Translations under genes and position numbers: made by a program
The notes under the pieces: generated by a model
What the model was told of the DNA's origin: nothing
The model's input: the letters and a program-made list of their open reading frames with translations, nothing else
Databases searched by the model: none
Assembly (NCBI GenBank): GCA_938074445.1
Contig: CALJEK010000001.1
Coordinates: 124,001-188,000 of the forward strand
Source of the DNA: Candidatus Kryptoniota bacterium
Lineage (GTDB): Bacteria; Bacteroidota; Ignavibacteria; Kryptoniales; Kryptoniaceae
DNA length: 64,000 bases
Reading direction: 5' to 3'
Shown: piece by piece, positions 10,090 to 20,700 of the stretch
Layout: the number at the start of each line of letters is the position of its first letter
How positions within the stretch are numbered: position 1 is the first letter of the stretch

Positions 10090-10689
10090 TTAAGATTTTT
10101 TCTTTTGTGCCAATTTACAATCAATGCAAAGTTGAGTGTGAGGTACGGCTTCGAGGCGTCGTTTATCAATTAATTTACCGCAGCTTATGCAAACTCCGTA
10201 TGTCCCGCGCTCTATTCTCACAAGTGCAGCATCAATGTAATTTAACATTTTTGCTTCCCTTGCGATGAAAAACATCGTCTTCTCACGTTCCTCCGTTTCC
10301 GTTCCATATTCCATATGAATAGAATATGGGGTTCCGAGCGGTTTATCATTTTGGGATGCAGATTCAATCAAAGATTGTTTATGGGATTCAAGCATTTCAA
10401 GTATCTCCTCCCGCTTTTTGAGGAGGATTTGTTTGAAATAATCAAGCTCTTCTTTTGAGTAAGAAGCTTTCCCGGGCTGATTCTCCGTTTTCTTTAGGAC
10501 TTCGTTAACATTTTTTGCGGGGTTGGATGGGATCGTGGCGATTTTTGTATTCGGGGTTTTGGTTTTTTCAACCTTGGCTTTTTTAGTTCTTTTTTTCGCA
10601 GTCGCTTTTACCGCTTTTTTTGATGCTTTCTTTGCTGCCCTCTTCGCAGCAACTTTCTTCTTTTCGGACTTGCTTTTTTTCTTGGCCAT
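10090..10689 (-). CDS. TraR/DksA-family C4 zinc-finger protein with Lys/Ala-rich N-terminal tail
   Basis: ALVRIERGTYGVCISCGKLIDKRRLEAVPHTQLCIDC; N-terminus MAKKKSKSEKKKVAAKRAAKKASKKAVKATAKKRTKKAK. Confidence 0.88.
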   Translation of the reverse strand: MAKKKSKSEKKKVAAKRAAKKASKKAVKATAKKRTKKAKVEKTKTPNTKIATIPSNPAKNVNEVLKKTENQPGKASYSKEELDYFKQILLKKREEILEMLESHKQSLIESASQNDKPLGTPYSIHMEYGTETEEREKTMFFIAREAKMLNYIDAALVRIERGTYGVCISCGKLIDKRRLEAVPHTQLCIDCKLAQKKKS

Positions 10690-10715
10690 TTTTGCATCCC
10701 TCTAAAGTTTTAAAG

Positions 10716-13700
10716 TTAATTTAATTTTACCCTTTCGATTGAAATTTCACAAGGCTCATCGTTTACATCCCACAATTTGACATATTCAGCTTCTTTGAAA
10801 TTATCGCTCAATTCAATCGCGAGGGTTTCATTTTTAATATAATCGCTAAAGGCGAGCACGGCTTTCTTTAGATTTTCTGATTCGGTTTTGAAAAATATAC
10901 GGATTCTGTCTGTGACTTCAAAGTTAGCCTCTTTTCTCATATTTTGAACCCTGTTGATGAACTCGCGCGCGAACCCTTCGTTTATCAGCTCTTCTGTTAA
11001 TTCGGTATCAAGCGCTATAGTTATCACACCATCGGATTCAACAACCCAACCTTTTATGTTTTCGCTGTAAATTTCGACATCTTCTTTGACAACCTCAAAT
11101 TTTTCTCCATCGATTATAATTTCAATCTTCCCGCTGTTTTCAAGTTCCGTTATTTGTGCTTTTTTGAGCTCTTTTACTGCTTGGGCAACTTTTTGTGCTT
11201 TTTTACCAAATTTCGGTCCTATTGACTTAAAGTTTGGTCTTGCTCTTTTCTCAACGATTTCTGAATCGTCATCAACATATTCAATTGCTTTAACATTGAT
11301 CTCATCAAGTATGATGTCTTTCATCATTTCAATTTTTTCTTTTTCGCTTTCGTCAGATACAGGTATGATAATTTTCTTTAACGGCTGACGAACTTTAAGA
11401 TTTGTTTTCGCCCGCAACGATCTGACGATGTAAACAATTCTTTGAGCAATCTCCATTCTTTTCTCAAGTTCTTGGTCGATCTCAGCTTCATTTGGCTCAG
11501 GTATATAGGCGAGGTGGACGGACTCATAAGGTTCTCTTTTTGTGACATTGTTAAGATTTCTGTAAATCTCATCTGCAAGAAACGGTGCGAACGGCGCCAT
11601 AAGCTTTGCTATCGTAATAAGACACTCATAAAGCGTTTGAAATGCCGAAATTTTGTCCTTTTCAACACCGCTCTTCCAAAATCTTCTTCTGCTTCTTCTC
11701 ACATACCAATTTGAAAGTTGGTCAATTGTGAAATCCGAAATCAAACGAGCAGCTTTGGTCAAATCATAGTTATCCATTGCCTCAATATAATTTTTAACAA
11801 GCGAATTTAAAGCCGAAATTATCCATTGATCAATTTCAGGTCTCTCTTTCAGAGGGATTCTTTCCTCTGAATACATAAATTTGTCAATGTTTGCGTAAAG
11901 CGTAAAGAAAGAATAGGTGTTAAGCAATGTGCTGAAGAATTTGCGCTGAATTTCGACTATATCATCTTCATTGAAAAGTTTAGGTTTCCAGGGTGGGCTT
12001 ACGGACATAAGATACCATCTAACCGAATCCGCCCCATATTTTTCAACGACTTCAAATGGGTCAACTACATTCCCCCGAGATTTTGACATCTTTTGCCCTT
12101 CTTTGTCAAGTATGAGCTCATTTACCACGACATGTCTGTAAGCCGGGGAATCGAAGAGAAAGCTTGAAATTGCATGAAGGGAGTAAAACCATCCACGAGT
12201 TTGGTCGATCCCTTCGGCTATAAAGTCTGCAGGGAAGTTTTCCTTGAAAAGTTCGACATTTTCAAATGGGTAATGAAATTGAGCAAAAGGCATCGCTCCA
12301 GAATCAAACCATACATCTATCACTTCGGGTGTTCTTTTCATCACTCCACCGCACTTTTTACAGTCAAATATTATTTGATCCACAAACGGCTTGTGAAGGT
12401 CAAGTGGTTCGGGTATGTTTTTGCCTTCTTTTTTTATTTCTTCTATACTTCCGATTGCTCTTATTTCACCGCAGTTTTCGCAAACCCAAATGTTAAGCGG
12501 GGTTCCCCAAAATCTATCCCTTGACAAAGCCCAATCCTTGTTTTCCTCAAGCCAGTTCCCGAACCTTCCAGAGCCAACTTCGGGTGGATGCCATTGAATT
12601 TGTTTGTTATATTCTATCATTTTATCAACGTATCGCGTTGTGCTTATATACCAAGATTCACGAGCATAGTAAAGCAGTGGCGTTTTACATCGCCAGCAGT
12701 GTGGGTAGCTGTGTATGATTGTTTCCTTTTTGTAAAGTAAGCCTCTGGATTTTAAGTTTTGAATTATTTCTGGATCTGCATCTTTAACAAATTTTCCCCT
12801 GAAATCAACAATTTCATCCGTGAATTCCCCGCTTTTATTCACAGGCTGAAGCGTTGGCAAATCGTATTCGACACCCACTTGATAGTCTTCCTCACCAAAC
12901 GCTGGCGCAATGTGAACTATTCCGGTTCCATCCTCTACGCTGACAAAATCAGCAGTTACAACATAAAAGGCTTTTTTATGAACAGGTATATAATCAAATA
13001 AACGTTCGTATTCTCTTCCTTTCAAATCCTTTCCTTTATATTCCGCAATGATTTCGTAGTCCCCGTCAATTACAATTAATCTATCTTTGGCAAGGATTAA
13101 ATTTTCTCCCTTGTGTAAAATTTTAACATAGGTTATTTCTGGATGAACTGCGAGGGCGACATTTGAAATTAAAGTCCACGGCGTTGTCGTCCAAACAAGA
13201 AAATATGTGTTTTCTTCATTTCTTACTTTGATCTTGACATAAATCGATGGGTCTTTCACATCTTCGTAGCCTTGAGCAACTTCGTGTGATGAAAGCGGGG
13301 TTTCGCATCTTGGACAGTAAGGTTGAATTTTATAACCTTTGTAAATGTAGCCCTTGTCAAAAAACTGTTTTAAAGCCCACCAAATTGATTCGATGTATTC
13401 GTTCGTAAATGTTATATAAGCATTTTCGAGATCGATCCAGTATCCAATCCTTTCGGTCATTTCTTCCCAATCATCAAGGTATTCAAACACAGATTTCTTG
13501 CACTCTTCATTAAACTTTTCTATGCCATATTCAATTATTTCATCTTTATGCTTTATTCCAAGTTTTTTCTCAATTTCAATTTCAACGGGAAGCCCATGTG
13601 TGTCCCAACCAGCTTTTCGGTAAACTCTGAATCCACGCATTGTTTTATATCTGCAAACAAGGTCCTTTATAGCTCTGCTCATAACATGGTGAATTCCAGG

Positions 13701-13859
13701 TCGCCCGTTCGCTGTCGGCGGTCCTTCATAAAATGTAAAATTAGGTTTCCCTTCTCTTGTGGCGATGCTTTTCTCGAAAATTTTGTTCTCTTTCCAAAAT
13801 TTTAAAATCTCACGTTCAAGCTCTGAGTATTTTATTTTGTCGGTCAACTCTTTATACAT
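10716..13859 (-). CDS. ileS: Isoleucyl-tRNA synthetase
   Basis: FYEGPPTANGRPGIHHVMSR (HIGH region), GWDTHGLPVE, WTTTPWTL, KMSKSRGNVVDP. Confidence 0.97.
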   Translation of the reverse strand: MYKELTDKIKYSELEREILKFWKENKIFEKSIATREGKPNFTFYEGPPTANGRPGIHHVMSRAIKDLVCRYKTMRGFRVYRKAGWDTHGLPVEIEIEKKLGIKHKDEIIEYGIEKFNEECKKSVFEYLDDWEEMTERIGYWIDLENAYITFTNEYIESIWWALKQFFDKGYIYKGYKIQPYCPRCETPLSSHEVAQGYEDVKDPSIYVKIKVRNEENTYFLVWTTTPWTLISNVALAVHPEITYVKILHKGENLILAKDRLIVIDGDYEIIAEYKGKDLKGREYERLFDYIPVHKKAFYVVTADFVSVEDGTGIVHIAPAFGEEDYQVGVEYDLPTLQPVNKSGEFTDEIVDFRGKFVKDADPEIIQNLKSRGLLYKKETIIHSYPHCWRCKTPLLYYARESWYISTTRYVDKMIEYNKQIQWHPPEVGSGRFGNWLEENKDWALSRDRFWGTPLNIWVCENCGEIRAIGSIEEIKKEGKNIPEPLDLHKPFVDQIIFDCKKCGGVMKRTPEVIDVWFDSGAMPFAQFHYPFENVELFKENFPADFIAEGIDQTRGWFYSLHAISSFLFDSPAYRHVVVNELILDKEGQKMSKSRGNVVDPFEVVEKYGADSVRWYLMSVSPPWKPKLFNEDDIVEIQRKFFSTLLNTYSFFTLYANIDKFMYSEERIPLKERPEIDQWIISALNSLVKNYIEAMDNYDLTKAARLISDFTIDQLSNWYVRRSRRRFWKSGVEKDKISAFQTLYECLITIAKLMAPFAPFLADEIYRNLNNVTKREPYESVHLAYIPEPNEAEIDQELEKRMEIAQRIVYIVRSLRAKTNLKVRQPLKKIIIPVSDESEKEKIEMMKDIILDEINVKAIEYVDDDSEIVEKRARPNFKSIGPKFGKKAQKVAQAVKELKKAQITELENSGKIEIIIDGEKFEVVKEDVEIYSENIKGWVVESDGVITIALDTELTEELINEGFAREFINRVQNMRKEANFEVTDRIRIFFKTESENLKKAVLAFSDYIKNETLAIELSDNFKEAEYVKLWDVNDEPCEISIERVKLN

Positions 13860-13889
13860 TTCGTCGAATTCGATTTGTTTTTCGATTTT

Positions 13890-14132
13890 TTAGTGTTTTC
13901 TAAATATAAAAGACAAAAGCCATAGTATCAAAGTTAAAATCAAGCTTAACAAGATGCTTGTTGTAAGTGGAAAGTAGAAGGTGAAATTTCGCTTTTGAAT
14001 CAGGATATCGCCGGGTAATTTGCCCAAGAATGGGATTTTCCCGCCAATTTTATCAGCGATCAAAAGGATGAATCCAAAAACAAGGATCAGCGCGCCAAAT
14101 AGTATTAAAATTTTGCCAATGGATTGAAGCAT
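13890..14132 (-). CDS. DUF2905-like small membrane protein
   Basis: 80 aa; GGKIPFLGKLPGDILIQKRNFTFYFPLTTSILLS resembles DUF2905. Confidence 0.75.
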   Translation of the reverse strand: MLQSIGKILILFGALILVFGFILLIADKIGGKIPFLGKLPGDILIQKRNFTFYFPLTTSILLSLILTLILWLLSFIFRKH

Positions 14133-14138
14133 GGCAAA

Positions 14139-14966
14139 TTACACATTAATTTTTTCTACCAAACGCTTCATTAACAAGGTTAATTTCGGCTCTGTCTCTG
14201 ATGCAACTTTTATAACCTCTTCAATGCTTAATGGTTGAAGCGCGTCTGGGAAACATTCATCAGTTATCACTGAAATCCCAAATACTTTCATCCCCATATG
14301 ATTTGCGACTATATTTTCTGGAACCGTTGACATTCCAACTGCGTCTGCGCCAATTAAACGTAAAAATCTATACTCAGCTCTTGTCTCAAGGCTTGGACCA
14401 GTCATCGCGACGTAAACACCTTTTTGGACCTTTATTTTTTCCTCAAGGGCTATTTGCTCTGCAAGATCAATGAGTTCTTTATTATATGGTTCAGACATAT
14501 CAGGGAATCTTGGACCAAGCTCGTCATCATTTGGACCTATCAATGGGTTATCGCCAAGCAAATTTATGTGATCTGTGATTATCATCAGATCTCCTTTTCT
14601 AAAGAGAGGGTTTAATCCGCCAGCTGCGTTTGAAATTAAAAGATATTTAACTCCGAGGAATTTCATCACTCGAACCGGAAATGTAATTTGCTTCATCGTA
14701 TATCCCTCGTAATAATGAAATCTTCCTTGCATTGCGACAACCTCTTTACCACTAAGTCTACCAAAGATCAACTTACCGTGATGCGATTCAACGGTTGAAA
14801 TTGGGAAGTGAGGTATGTCAGCATAGTCAATTATCACCTCGGGTTCAATTTCCTTAACAAGTCCGCCAAGACCGGTTCCAAGTATTATACCGATTTTGGG
14901 TTCAAGTTTTGTTTTTGTCCTTATAAAATTTAACGCTTCGGTTATCTGCTGTCTTAACTCGCTCAT
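14139..14966 (-). CDS. punA: Purine nucleoside phosphorylase
   Basis: [68 protein letters not shown]. Confidence 0.94.
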   Translation of the reverse strand: MSELRQQITEALNFIRTKTKLEPKIGIILGTGLGGLVKEIEPEVIIDYADIPHFPISTVESHHGKLIFGRLSGKEVVAMQGRFHYYEGYTMKQITFPVRVMKFLGVKYLLISNAAGGLNPLFRKGDLMIITDHINLLGDNPLIGPNDDELGPRFPDMSEPYNKELIDLAEQIALEEKIKVQKGVYVAMTGPSLETRAEYRFLRLIGADAVGMSTVPENIVANHMGMKVFGISVITDECFPDALQPLSIEEVIKVASETEPKLTLLMKRLVEKINV

Positions 14967-14986
14967 ACCTTATCGTTTATTTTGTT

Positions 14987-15508
14987 TTATTGTTCAAGAT
15001 TTTTAATTATATCATCAAGTTTAATTTTCTCTTCGATTTTCCCCTGCGTTTCCGTCTTTGCAATGGGTTCGAAAAGGTTTAGCTTCTCGAGTTCAGATGA
15101 TAGAAAAGCTCTCAACTCTTTCAGGATTCTATCCCTTTCAATTTTTAAGATTTGGATTTCGTTTTCAATTTTTGAGATCTCAAGTTTTGCTCTGTCGATG
15201 CTCTCTTTTGCTTTTAATTCTGCCTCTTTTATTAAAAGTTCAGCTTGCTTTTGAGCGTTTTCAATTGTTTTAGTCGCTGTTTCCTGTGCCTGTGTTACCG
15301 CGAGATGTAAATTCTTTTCAATTTGTTTGTAAGTTGAAACTTCTGTTTCAAGCATTGCTATTTTTTCTTTCATTGATTTGTTCTCTTGCAAAAGATTTTC
15401 ATATTCGCTTGCGAGCATTTCAAGATAAACCCTTACCTCCTCGACGTTATACCCTCTGAACGACCTCTTAAACTGTTGCTTTTTAATCGAAAGCGGTGTG
15501 AATTTCAT
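14987..15508 (-). CDS. DivIVA-domain coiled-coil protein
   Basis: MKFTPLSIKKQQFKRSFRGYNVEEVRVYLEMLASEYE followed by a long coiled coil. Confidence 0.88.
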   Translation of the reverse strand: MKFTPLSIKKQQFKRSFRGYNVEEVRVYLEMLASEYENLLQENKSMKEKIAMLETEVSTYKQIEKNLHLAVTQAQETATKTIENAQKQAELLIKEAELKAKESIDRAKLEISKIENEIQILKIERDRILKELRAFLSSELEKLNLFEPIAKTETQGKIEEKIKLDDIIKNLEQ

Positions 15509-15522
15509 TTTTGTGATGCCTT

Positions 15523-16206
15523 TTATTTTCTTGACCCAAATATGGCAGTCCCGATTCTCACAATAGTCGCACCTTCTTCGATTGCGATCAAATAATCATT
15601 GCTCATTCCCATTGAGAGATGCCTCATTTCAACATTTTTGAGATTGAGTTTCGCTATTTCGTCACTTAAATTTTTCAATAATTTGAACATTGGACGAGCG
15701 TTCTCTGGGTCCGGTGAATATGCTGCGAGTGTCATCAAACCTTTGACACGTACAAATTTACAGTTTTCCGAAATTTGTTTGGCAAGCTCAATTGTTTCCT
15801 CAGGTTTAACTCCGTATTTCGTTTCTTCTCCCGACGTGTTGACCTCTATTAAAACATCAATTGGGCGATTTATCTTTCCCGCTCTTTTATCAATCTCAAG
15901 GGCAAGTTTTAAACTGTCGACTGAATGAATCAAGTGAATAAAATCAACTATGTATTTAACTTTGTTGGTTTGCAAATGTCCAACGAAGTGCCATCTTACA
16001 TTTTCAACTGAATCTCTCTTTTCAAGGAGCTCTTGGACTCTATTTTCGCCGATATCGTGAATTCCAGCATTGATGGCTTCTTTTATTTTTTCTACAGGTA
16101 CAGTTTTGGTGACCGCTACAATGGTGATCTCGTCTGGGTTTCTACCTACCTTTTGGCAAACCTCCCAGATTTTTTGTTTTATTTTGAGGATGTTCTCAGA
16201 GACCAT
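15523..16206 (-). CDS. YggS-family PLP homeostasis protein
   Basis: ITIVAVTKTVPVEKI, GENRVQELLEK, WHFVGHLQTNK, RHLSMGMSNDYLIAIEEGATIVRIGTAIFG. Confidence 0.94.
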   Translation of the reverse strand: MVSENILKIKQKIWEVCQKVGRNPDEITIVAVTKTVPVEKIKEAINAGIHDIGENRVQELLEKRDSVENVRWHFVGHLQTNKVKYIVDFIHLIHSVDSLKLALEIDKRAGKINRPIDVLIEVNTSGEETKYGVKPEETIELAKQISENCKFVRVKGLMTLAAYSPDPENARPMFKLLKNLSDEIAKLNLKNVEMRHLSMGMSNDYLIAIEEGATIVRIGTAIFGSRK

Positions 16207-16338
16207 CCCGGAAAAACAAATATGCTTTTGAGTTTTAAATATAAGTCATAGTTCATAAAAAATCAAATTGGGATTTCTTTAACGCGAACTTGAAAATTTC
16301 ATTGCAAAGTTGTAAAATTACGAAAAAAGCAAACTCCG

Positions 16339-16596
16339 ATGACGACAAAAACTCCAGCATCGGTCAAAGAATTTCCACCGGATAGCATTGAAAAAATTGC
16401 GTATTCAAGCGTTGAAGGAATCCCAGCGGAGGAACCTAATGATTTAAATCGGCTTGGATACCACATTTGGCTTTATCTTACAGGAAAAATTGAGTCGCTT
16501 GAGACGGCGGTTAGGATGGCAAAAGCGCGCCTGAAAATTTCCGAGGAGGAAGCATTGGAAATTGTAAAGAGGAATTTAAAGGAAAAAGGAATTTAA
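16339..16596 (+). CDS. Hypothetical protein, 85 aa
   Basis: Intact ORF just upstream of an SDR gene on the same strand; no family recognised. Confidence 0.6.
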   Translation: MTTKTPASVKEFPPDSIEKIAYSSVEGIPAEEPNDLNRLGYHIWLYLTGKIESLETAVRMAKARLKISEEEALEIVKRNLKEKGI

Positions 16597-16617
16597 AATT
16601 AAAAGGGGAGATAAAAG

Positions 16618-17415
16618 TTGGAGAGAGAAATTAAAAAGTGGGCATTAATTCTTGGTGCATCAAGCGGTTTTGGAGCTGCTACCGCAATTGAACTTTCAAA
16701 GAATGGTTATAATATCTTCGGTGTCCATCTTGATAGAGCTACCACAATGCCAAATGTTGAGAAAATAATTACACAGATAAAGCAAAATGGGGTTGAAGTT
16801 GAGTTTTTCAATGTTAACGCTGCAGATCACGAAAAAAGAAAAGAGGTTTTAGATGCTATAGAGAAGAGATTTTCAAGTGAGCCATCAATTATAAAAGTTG
16901 TGCTTCACTCGCTCGCTTTCGGAACTTTGAAACCGTATATATCTGAAAACCCCGAGGAACAAGTGACACCGAAGCAGATGGAGATGACGCTTGATGTTAT
17001 GGCACATAGTTTAGTTTATTGGGTTCAAGATTTGTTTCATCGCAAATTGATAGGCAATGGGACGCGAATTTTTGCTATGACGAGTGAGGGATCGACAAGA
17101 GTTTGGGCGTATTATGGACCCGTATCAGCAGCTAAAGCTGCCCTTGAGTCTCATATAAGACAACTCGCCTATGAACTTGCAAAGTATGGGATAACTGTTA
17201 ACGGTATAAGGGCTGGGGTCACAGATACACCAGCATTGAGAAAAATTCCTGGCAACGAACAGATGATCGAATATTCACTTAGAAGAAACCCATCTGGTAG
17301 ATTAACAACCCCTGAAGATGTTGCTAAGGCAATAGTTTATTTAAGTCATGATGATATGTATTGGGTTACGGGAAATGTAATTGGAGTTGATGGAGGGGAA
17401 TTTATAGCGGGATAA
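16618..17415 (+). CDS. SDR oxidoreductase, FabI/FabL-like enoyl-ACP reductase
   Basis: GASSGFGAA nucleotide-binding motif; HSLAFG; Y-x6-K (YGPVSAAK); VTGNVIGVDGG. TTG start at 16618. Confidence 0.85.
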   Translation: MEREIKKWALILGASSGFGAATAIELSKNGYNIFGVHLDRATTMPNVEKIITQIKQNGVEVEFFNVNAADHEKRKEVLDAIEKRFSSEPSIIKVVLHSLAFGTLKPYISENPEEQVTPKQMEMTLDVMAHSLVYWVQDLFHRKLIGNGTRIFAMTSEGSTRVWAYYGPVSAAKAALESHIRQLAYELAKYGITVNGIRAGVTDTPALRKIPGNEQMIEYSLRRNPSGRLTTPEDVAKAIVYLSHDDMYWVTGNVIGVDGGEFIAG

Positions 17416-17419
17416 TATA

Positions 17420-17445
17420 GGCGGGCTTTAAAGCCCGCCTTTTTC
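17420..17445 (+). terminator. Rho-independent terminator after the FabI/FabL-like gene
   Basis: AGGCGGGCTTTAAAGCCCGCCT perfect inverted repeat followed by TTTTT. Confidence 0.88.
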
Positions 17446-17739
17446 TTATATCATTTGTTCAACATTTAAAACAAAAGCGTGCAGTCCTTCATCTTCAAAT
17501 CTGTTATTTAGAAATCTCACCTCATTTAATATATCCTCGACTTTCTCATCTGGGACCACAGTAAAGATAAGCATATTAATTTCTGGCCATACGTGTGTTC
17601 CAAAGTGTGGTTCCCCTTTATCCGAACCCTGCCCATAAACGTTGTTAATTTGAGTAAAACCACGAATATTTAGTTTTTCAAATATTTTGATCGCCTCGTC
17701 CTCAAGCGCTTGATTTAGAACAAGCATTACAAGCTTCAT
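17446..17739 (-). CDS. PII-like/ferredoxin-fold small protein linked to RND efflux
   Basis: 97 aa; MKLVMLVLNQALEDEAIKIFEKLNIRGFTQINNVYGQG...; 4-bp overlap with the RND gene. Confidence 0.65.
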   Translation of the reverse strand: MKLVMLVLNQALEDEAIKIFEKLNIRGFTQINNVYGQGSDKGEPHFGTHVWPEINMLIFTVVPDEKVEDILNEVRFLNNRFEDEGLHAFVLNVEQMI

Positions 17740-20700
17740 TTAACCTCCACCTTTTTATGTTCAAAAATTGAGTAAATAGTCGGCACAAGCACGAGAGTTA
17801 TCAGTGTTGAAAATGTTAAACCTCCAAGCATTGTTATGCCAAGAGGGCGCCAAAGTTCTGACCCCTCACCCTTAAAAATCGCAAGGGGCAATGTTCCTAA
17901 AACCGTTGTAAAAGTTGTCATTAAAACTGGGCGCAAACGAGTTTTCCCAGCAGTAACTATTGCGTCAAAGAGTTGATATCCACGGGCTCTTAAAAGATTT
18001 ATGTAGTCAACAAGGACGATCGCGTTGTTGACAACTATACCCACAAGGATTATTAAACCCATAGATGCTGTGAGACCAAATGGAACGCCGAAAACAAGTA
18101 ATCCAAGCACAACCCCCGTAAAAGCAAAGGGGATTGAAAACATTATGACAAATGGATGAAGGAAAGATTCAAATTGTGAAGCCATGATCATGTAAGTTAG
18201 TATTATACCAAGAATTAAAACTTGGAAAAGTTCGCGGAATGACTTTGCTTGTTCTTCAACTTGACCACCAAATCTAATTTCAACGCCGGGTGGTATGTCA
18301 AGTTTTGAAATTCGATCTTGTAAATCTTTAACGACATCGCTCAATGCTCTTCCTTCTACATTTGCACCTACAGGTATGATTCGCTGTCTGTCCCTTCTTT
18401 GGATCTCAATTGGGGAGAATGTATCATAAATTCTTGCTATGTCTTTAATCTTAACGATATTTCCTGATATGCTACGCACAGGGATTTCGCCAATATACGA
18501 AATGCTATTTCTCAAATCCGCATCCGGTCGAAGTGTTATATCGTATTCATCTCCAAGTTCTTTGTAGGTTGTCGCCTTAAGTCCATAGATGCTTGATCTT
18601 ATTGTGGTGGCAATGATTGCGGTATTAAGTCCAAGTGATGATGCCTTTTGTTTGTCAATTTCAATTCTTATCTCAGGTGTGATGCCACTTCTTCCTATTT
18701 GAACATCCTTTGCTCCTGGAATTTTTTCGAGTTCTTCTTTAACTTTTTCTGCAACTTGCGATGTTAAATTCAAATCATAGCCAACGACTTCAACGCTTAG
18801 TGGCTTTCCACCTCCAAACAGCAATGCTTGAAAGTCGGAACCGCGTGAGATCTCAAGTTTTTCAATGCCTGGGATTGATTTTGCTTTTTCTCTGATCCTT
18901 GCGCCAAGTTCCTGAGCCGTTGCGCTTCTTTCTTTCAATGGAACAAGTCTCGCCCCAACTGTCACAACGTTATTACCTTCAACTTGTCCCGTTATTGTGG
19001 CAAATCCTTGCTCAGTTGTTCCAACTCTCATGAAAATATATTTTCTCCACTTTTCGGGTATCTCTTCAACTACAATTTTTTGTAATTGCTCAGCTACCTT
19101 TATCGTTTCTTCAATTCTTGTTCCGACGGGAAGTTGGGCGATCACTTGAATTTGTCCAGTATCACTTGCTGGGAAGAATTCAAATCCAACAAATCTAAAA
19201 AGTATGAACGAGCCGATAAATAAAATCAATGCGGTAAGTATTATCGTTTTTCTATGCTTTAAAGCCCAAGATATAAATGTGGAGTAGAAATTTTCAACTG
19301 CCTGAAACCATTTTTCGCTTGTGTTAAAAAGATTTGAAAGAAGTTGGCTCTTTATCCTTTCTTGTTTTTTGAGCCATTTAGATGATAAAGTTGGTGTCAA
19401 AGTTAATGAAGCAATCAATGAAGTCAACACCATCACTGTCACAAGAATGCCAAGCTCTTTGAAAAGAAACCCGGCTATTCCAGTTAAAAAAGCAAGCGGA
19501 AGAAACACAGCTATGTTAGTTAACGATGAGGCAGAGATCGCAAGCCCGATTTCGCTTGCAGCGATAACTGAAGCTGTTTTCGGATTTTCACCTCGTTCAA
19601 TATGTCGCGTTATATTCTCAAGCACAACTATAGCGTTATCGACCACAATACCAATTGCGATAGCAAGGGATGAAAGTGAAATTAGGTTTATGGTTCCACC
19701 AATTAAATAAAGCGTTATAAACGCAACGACCAATGAAAACGGAATTGTTAAAATTATTATTAAACTTGCTCTGATCTTTCGCAAAAATAGCAGAACTATA
19801 AGAATTACAAAGATGCCACCGTAAATTATTGCGTTGCTTAAGTTCCGAATTGAATTCCTTATAAATTCGGATGAGTCAAAAGCGATGTTAAGTTTAACAT
19901 CCGGTGGTAAAGTCTTTTGAATTTGTGGGAGGGCTTTTTTGAGCTCTTCAACAACTTGAATTGTGTTTGCGGTTGCTTGCTTTTGAATGAAGAGCAAAAC
20001 TCCAGGGGTATTGTTTATTTTGACATAAAGCGTTTGTTCCTTTATTGTGTCAATTACATCTGCCACATCTCTTAAATAGACAAGGGCACCCTGATAGTTT
20101 CCTATAACGGTTGATTTAATCTCATCAATTGTTTTGAATTCACCTGGGACACGAACGCTATATTCCTTTATTCCAACTTTAATTATCCCAGCTGGTAAGG
20201 AGAAATTTTCAGAGTTGAGTATTTGAGCAATTTGTGGTATCGATAAGTTGTAAGCTTCAAGTTTTTTGGGGTCAACTTTTATCAAAATTTCGCGCCATGG
20301 TCCACCTATCGCAAAAACTGAACCCACACCTTGAATTCGTCGCAATGGTTGAGCTATCTTATCTTCTATAATTTTATTGATCCCCGGAAAACTCTCACTT
20401 GAATTAATACCGATCATCATTACAGGAAAAGTTGATGTGCTAAACTTAAAAATCGAAGGTTCCTCTGCATCACTTGGGAGACTTCTTTTTACTCTATCTA
20501 TGGCATCCCTAACATCATTTGTCGCCTCTGCTATATTCGTGCCCCAATTGAATGTAATAGTTATAATTGAGATGTTATCTTTTGAGTTTGATGTAACCTT
20601 TGAAACGTTATTAATTGTGCTAACTTGCTCTTCGATTAGTTTTGTGACCTTTTGTTCAACATCTTCTGCTGATGCACCTGGGTAAATCGTAACGACGCTT

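Noticed and set aside
10523-10705. 60-aa Phe/Ala-rich plus-strand ORF
   Set aside because: It is the complement of the Lys/Ala-rich tail of the DksA/TraR-like gene, not an independent membrane peptide.
19321-19710. 129-aa plus-strand ORF inside the RND gene
   Set aside because: Antisense shadow of a conserved transporter with no independent motif.
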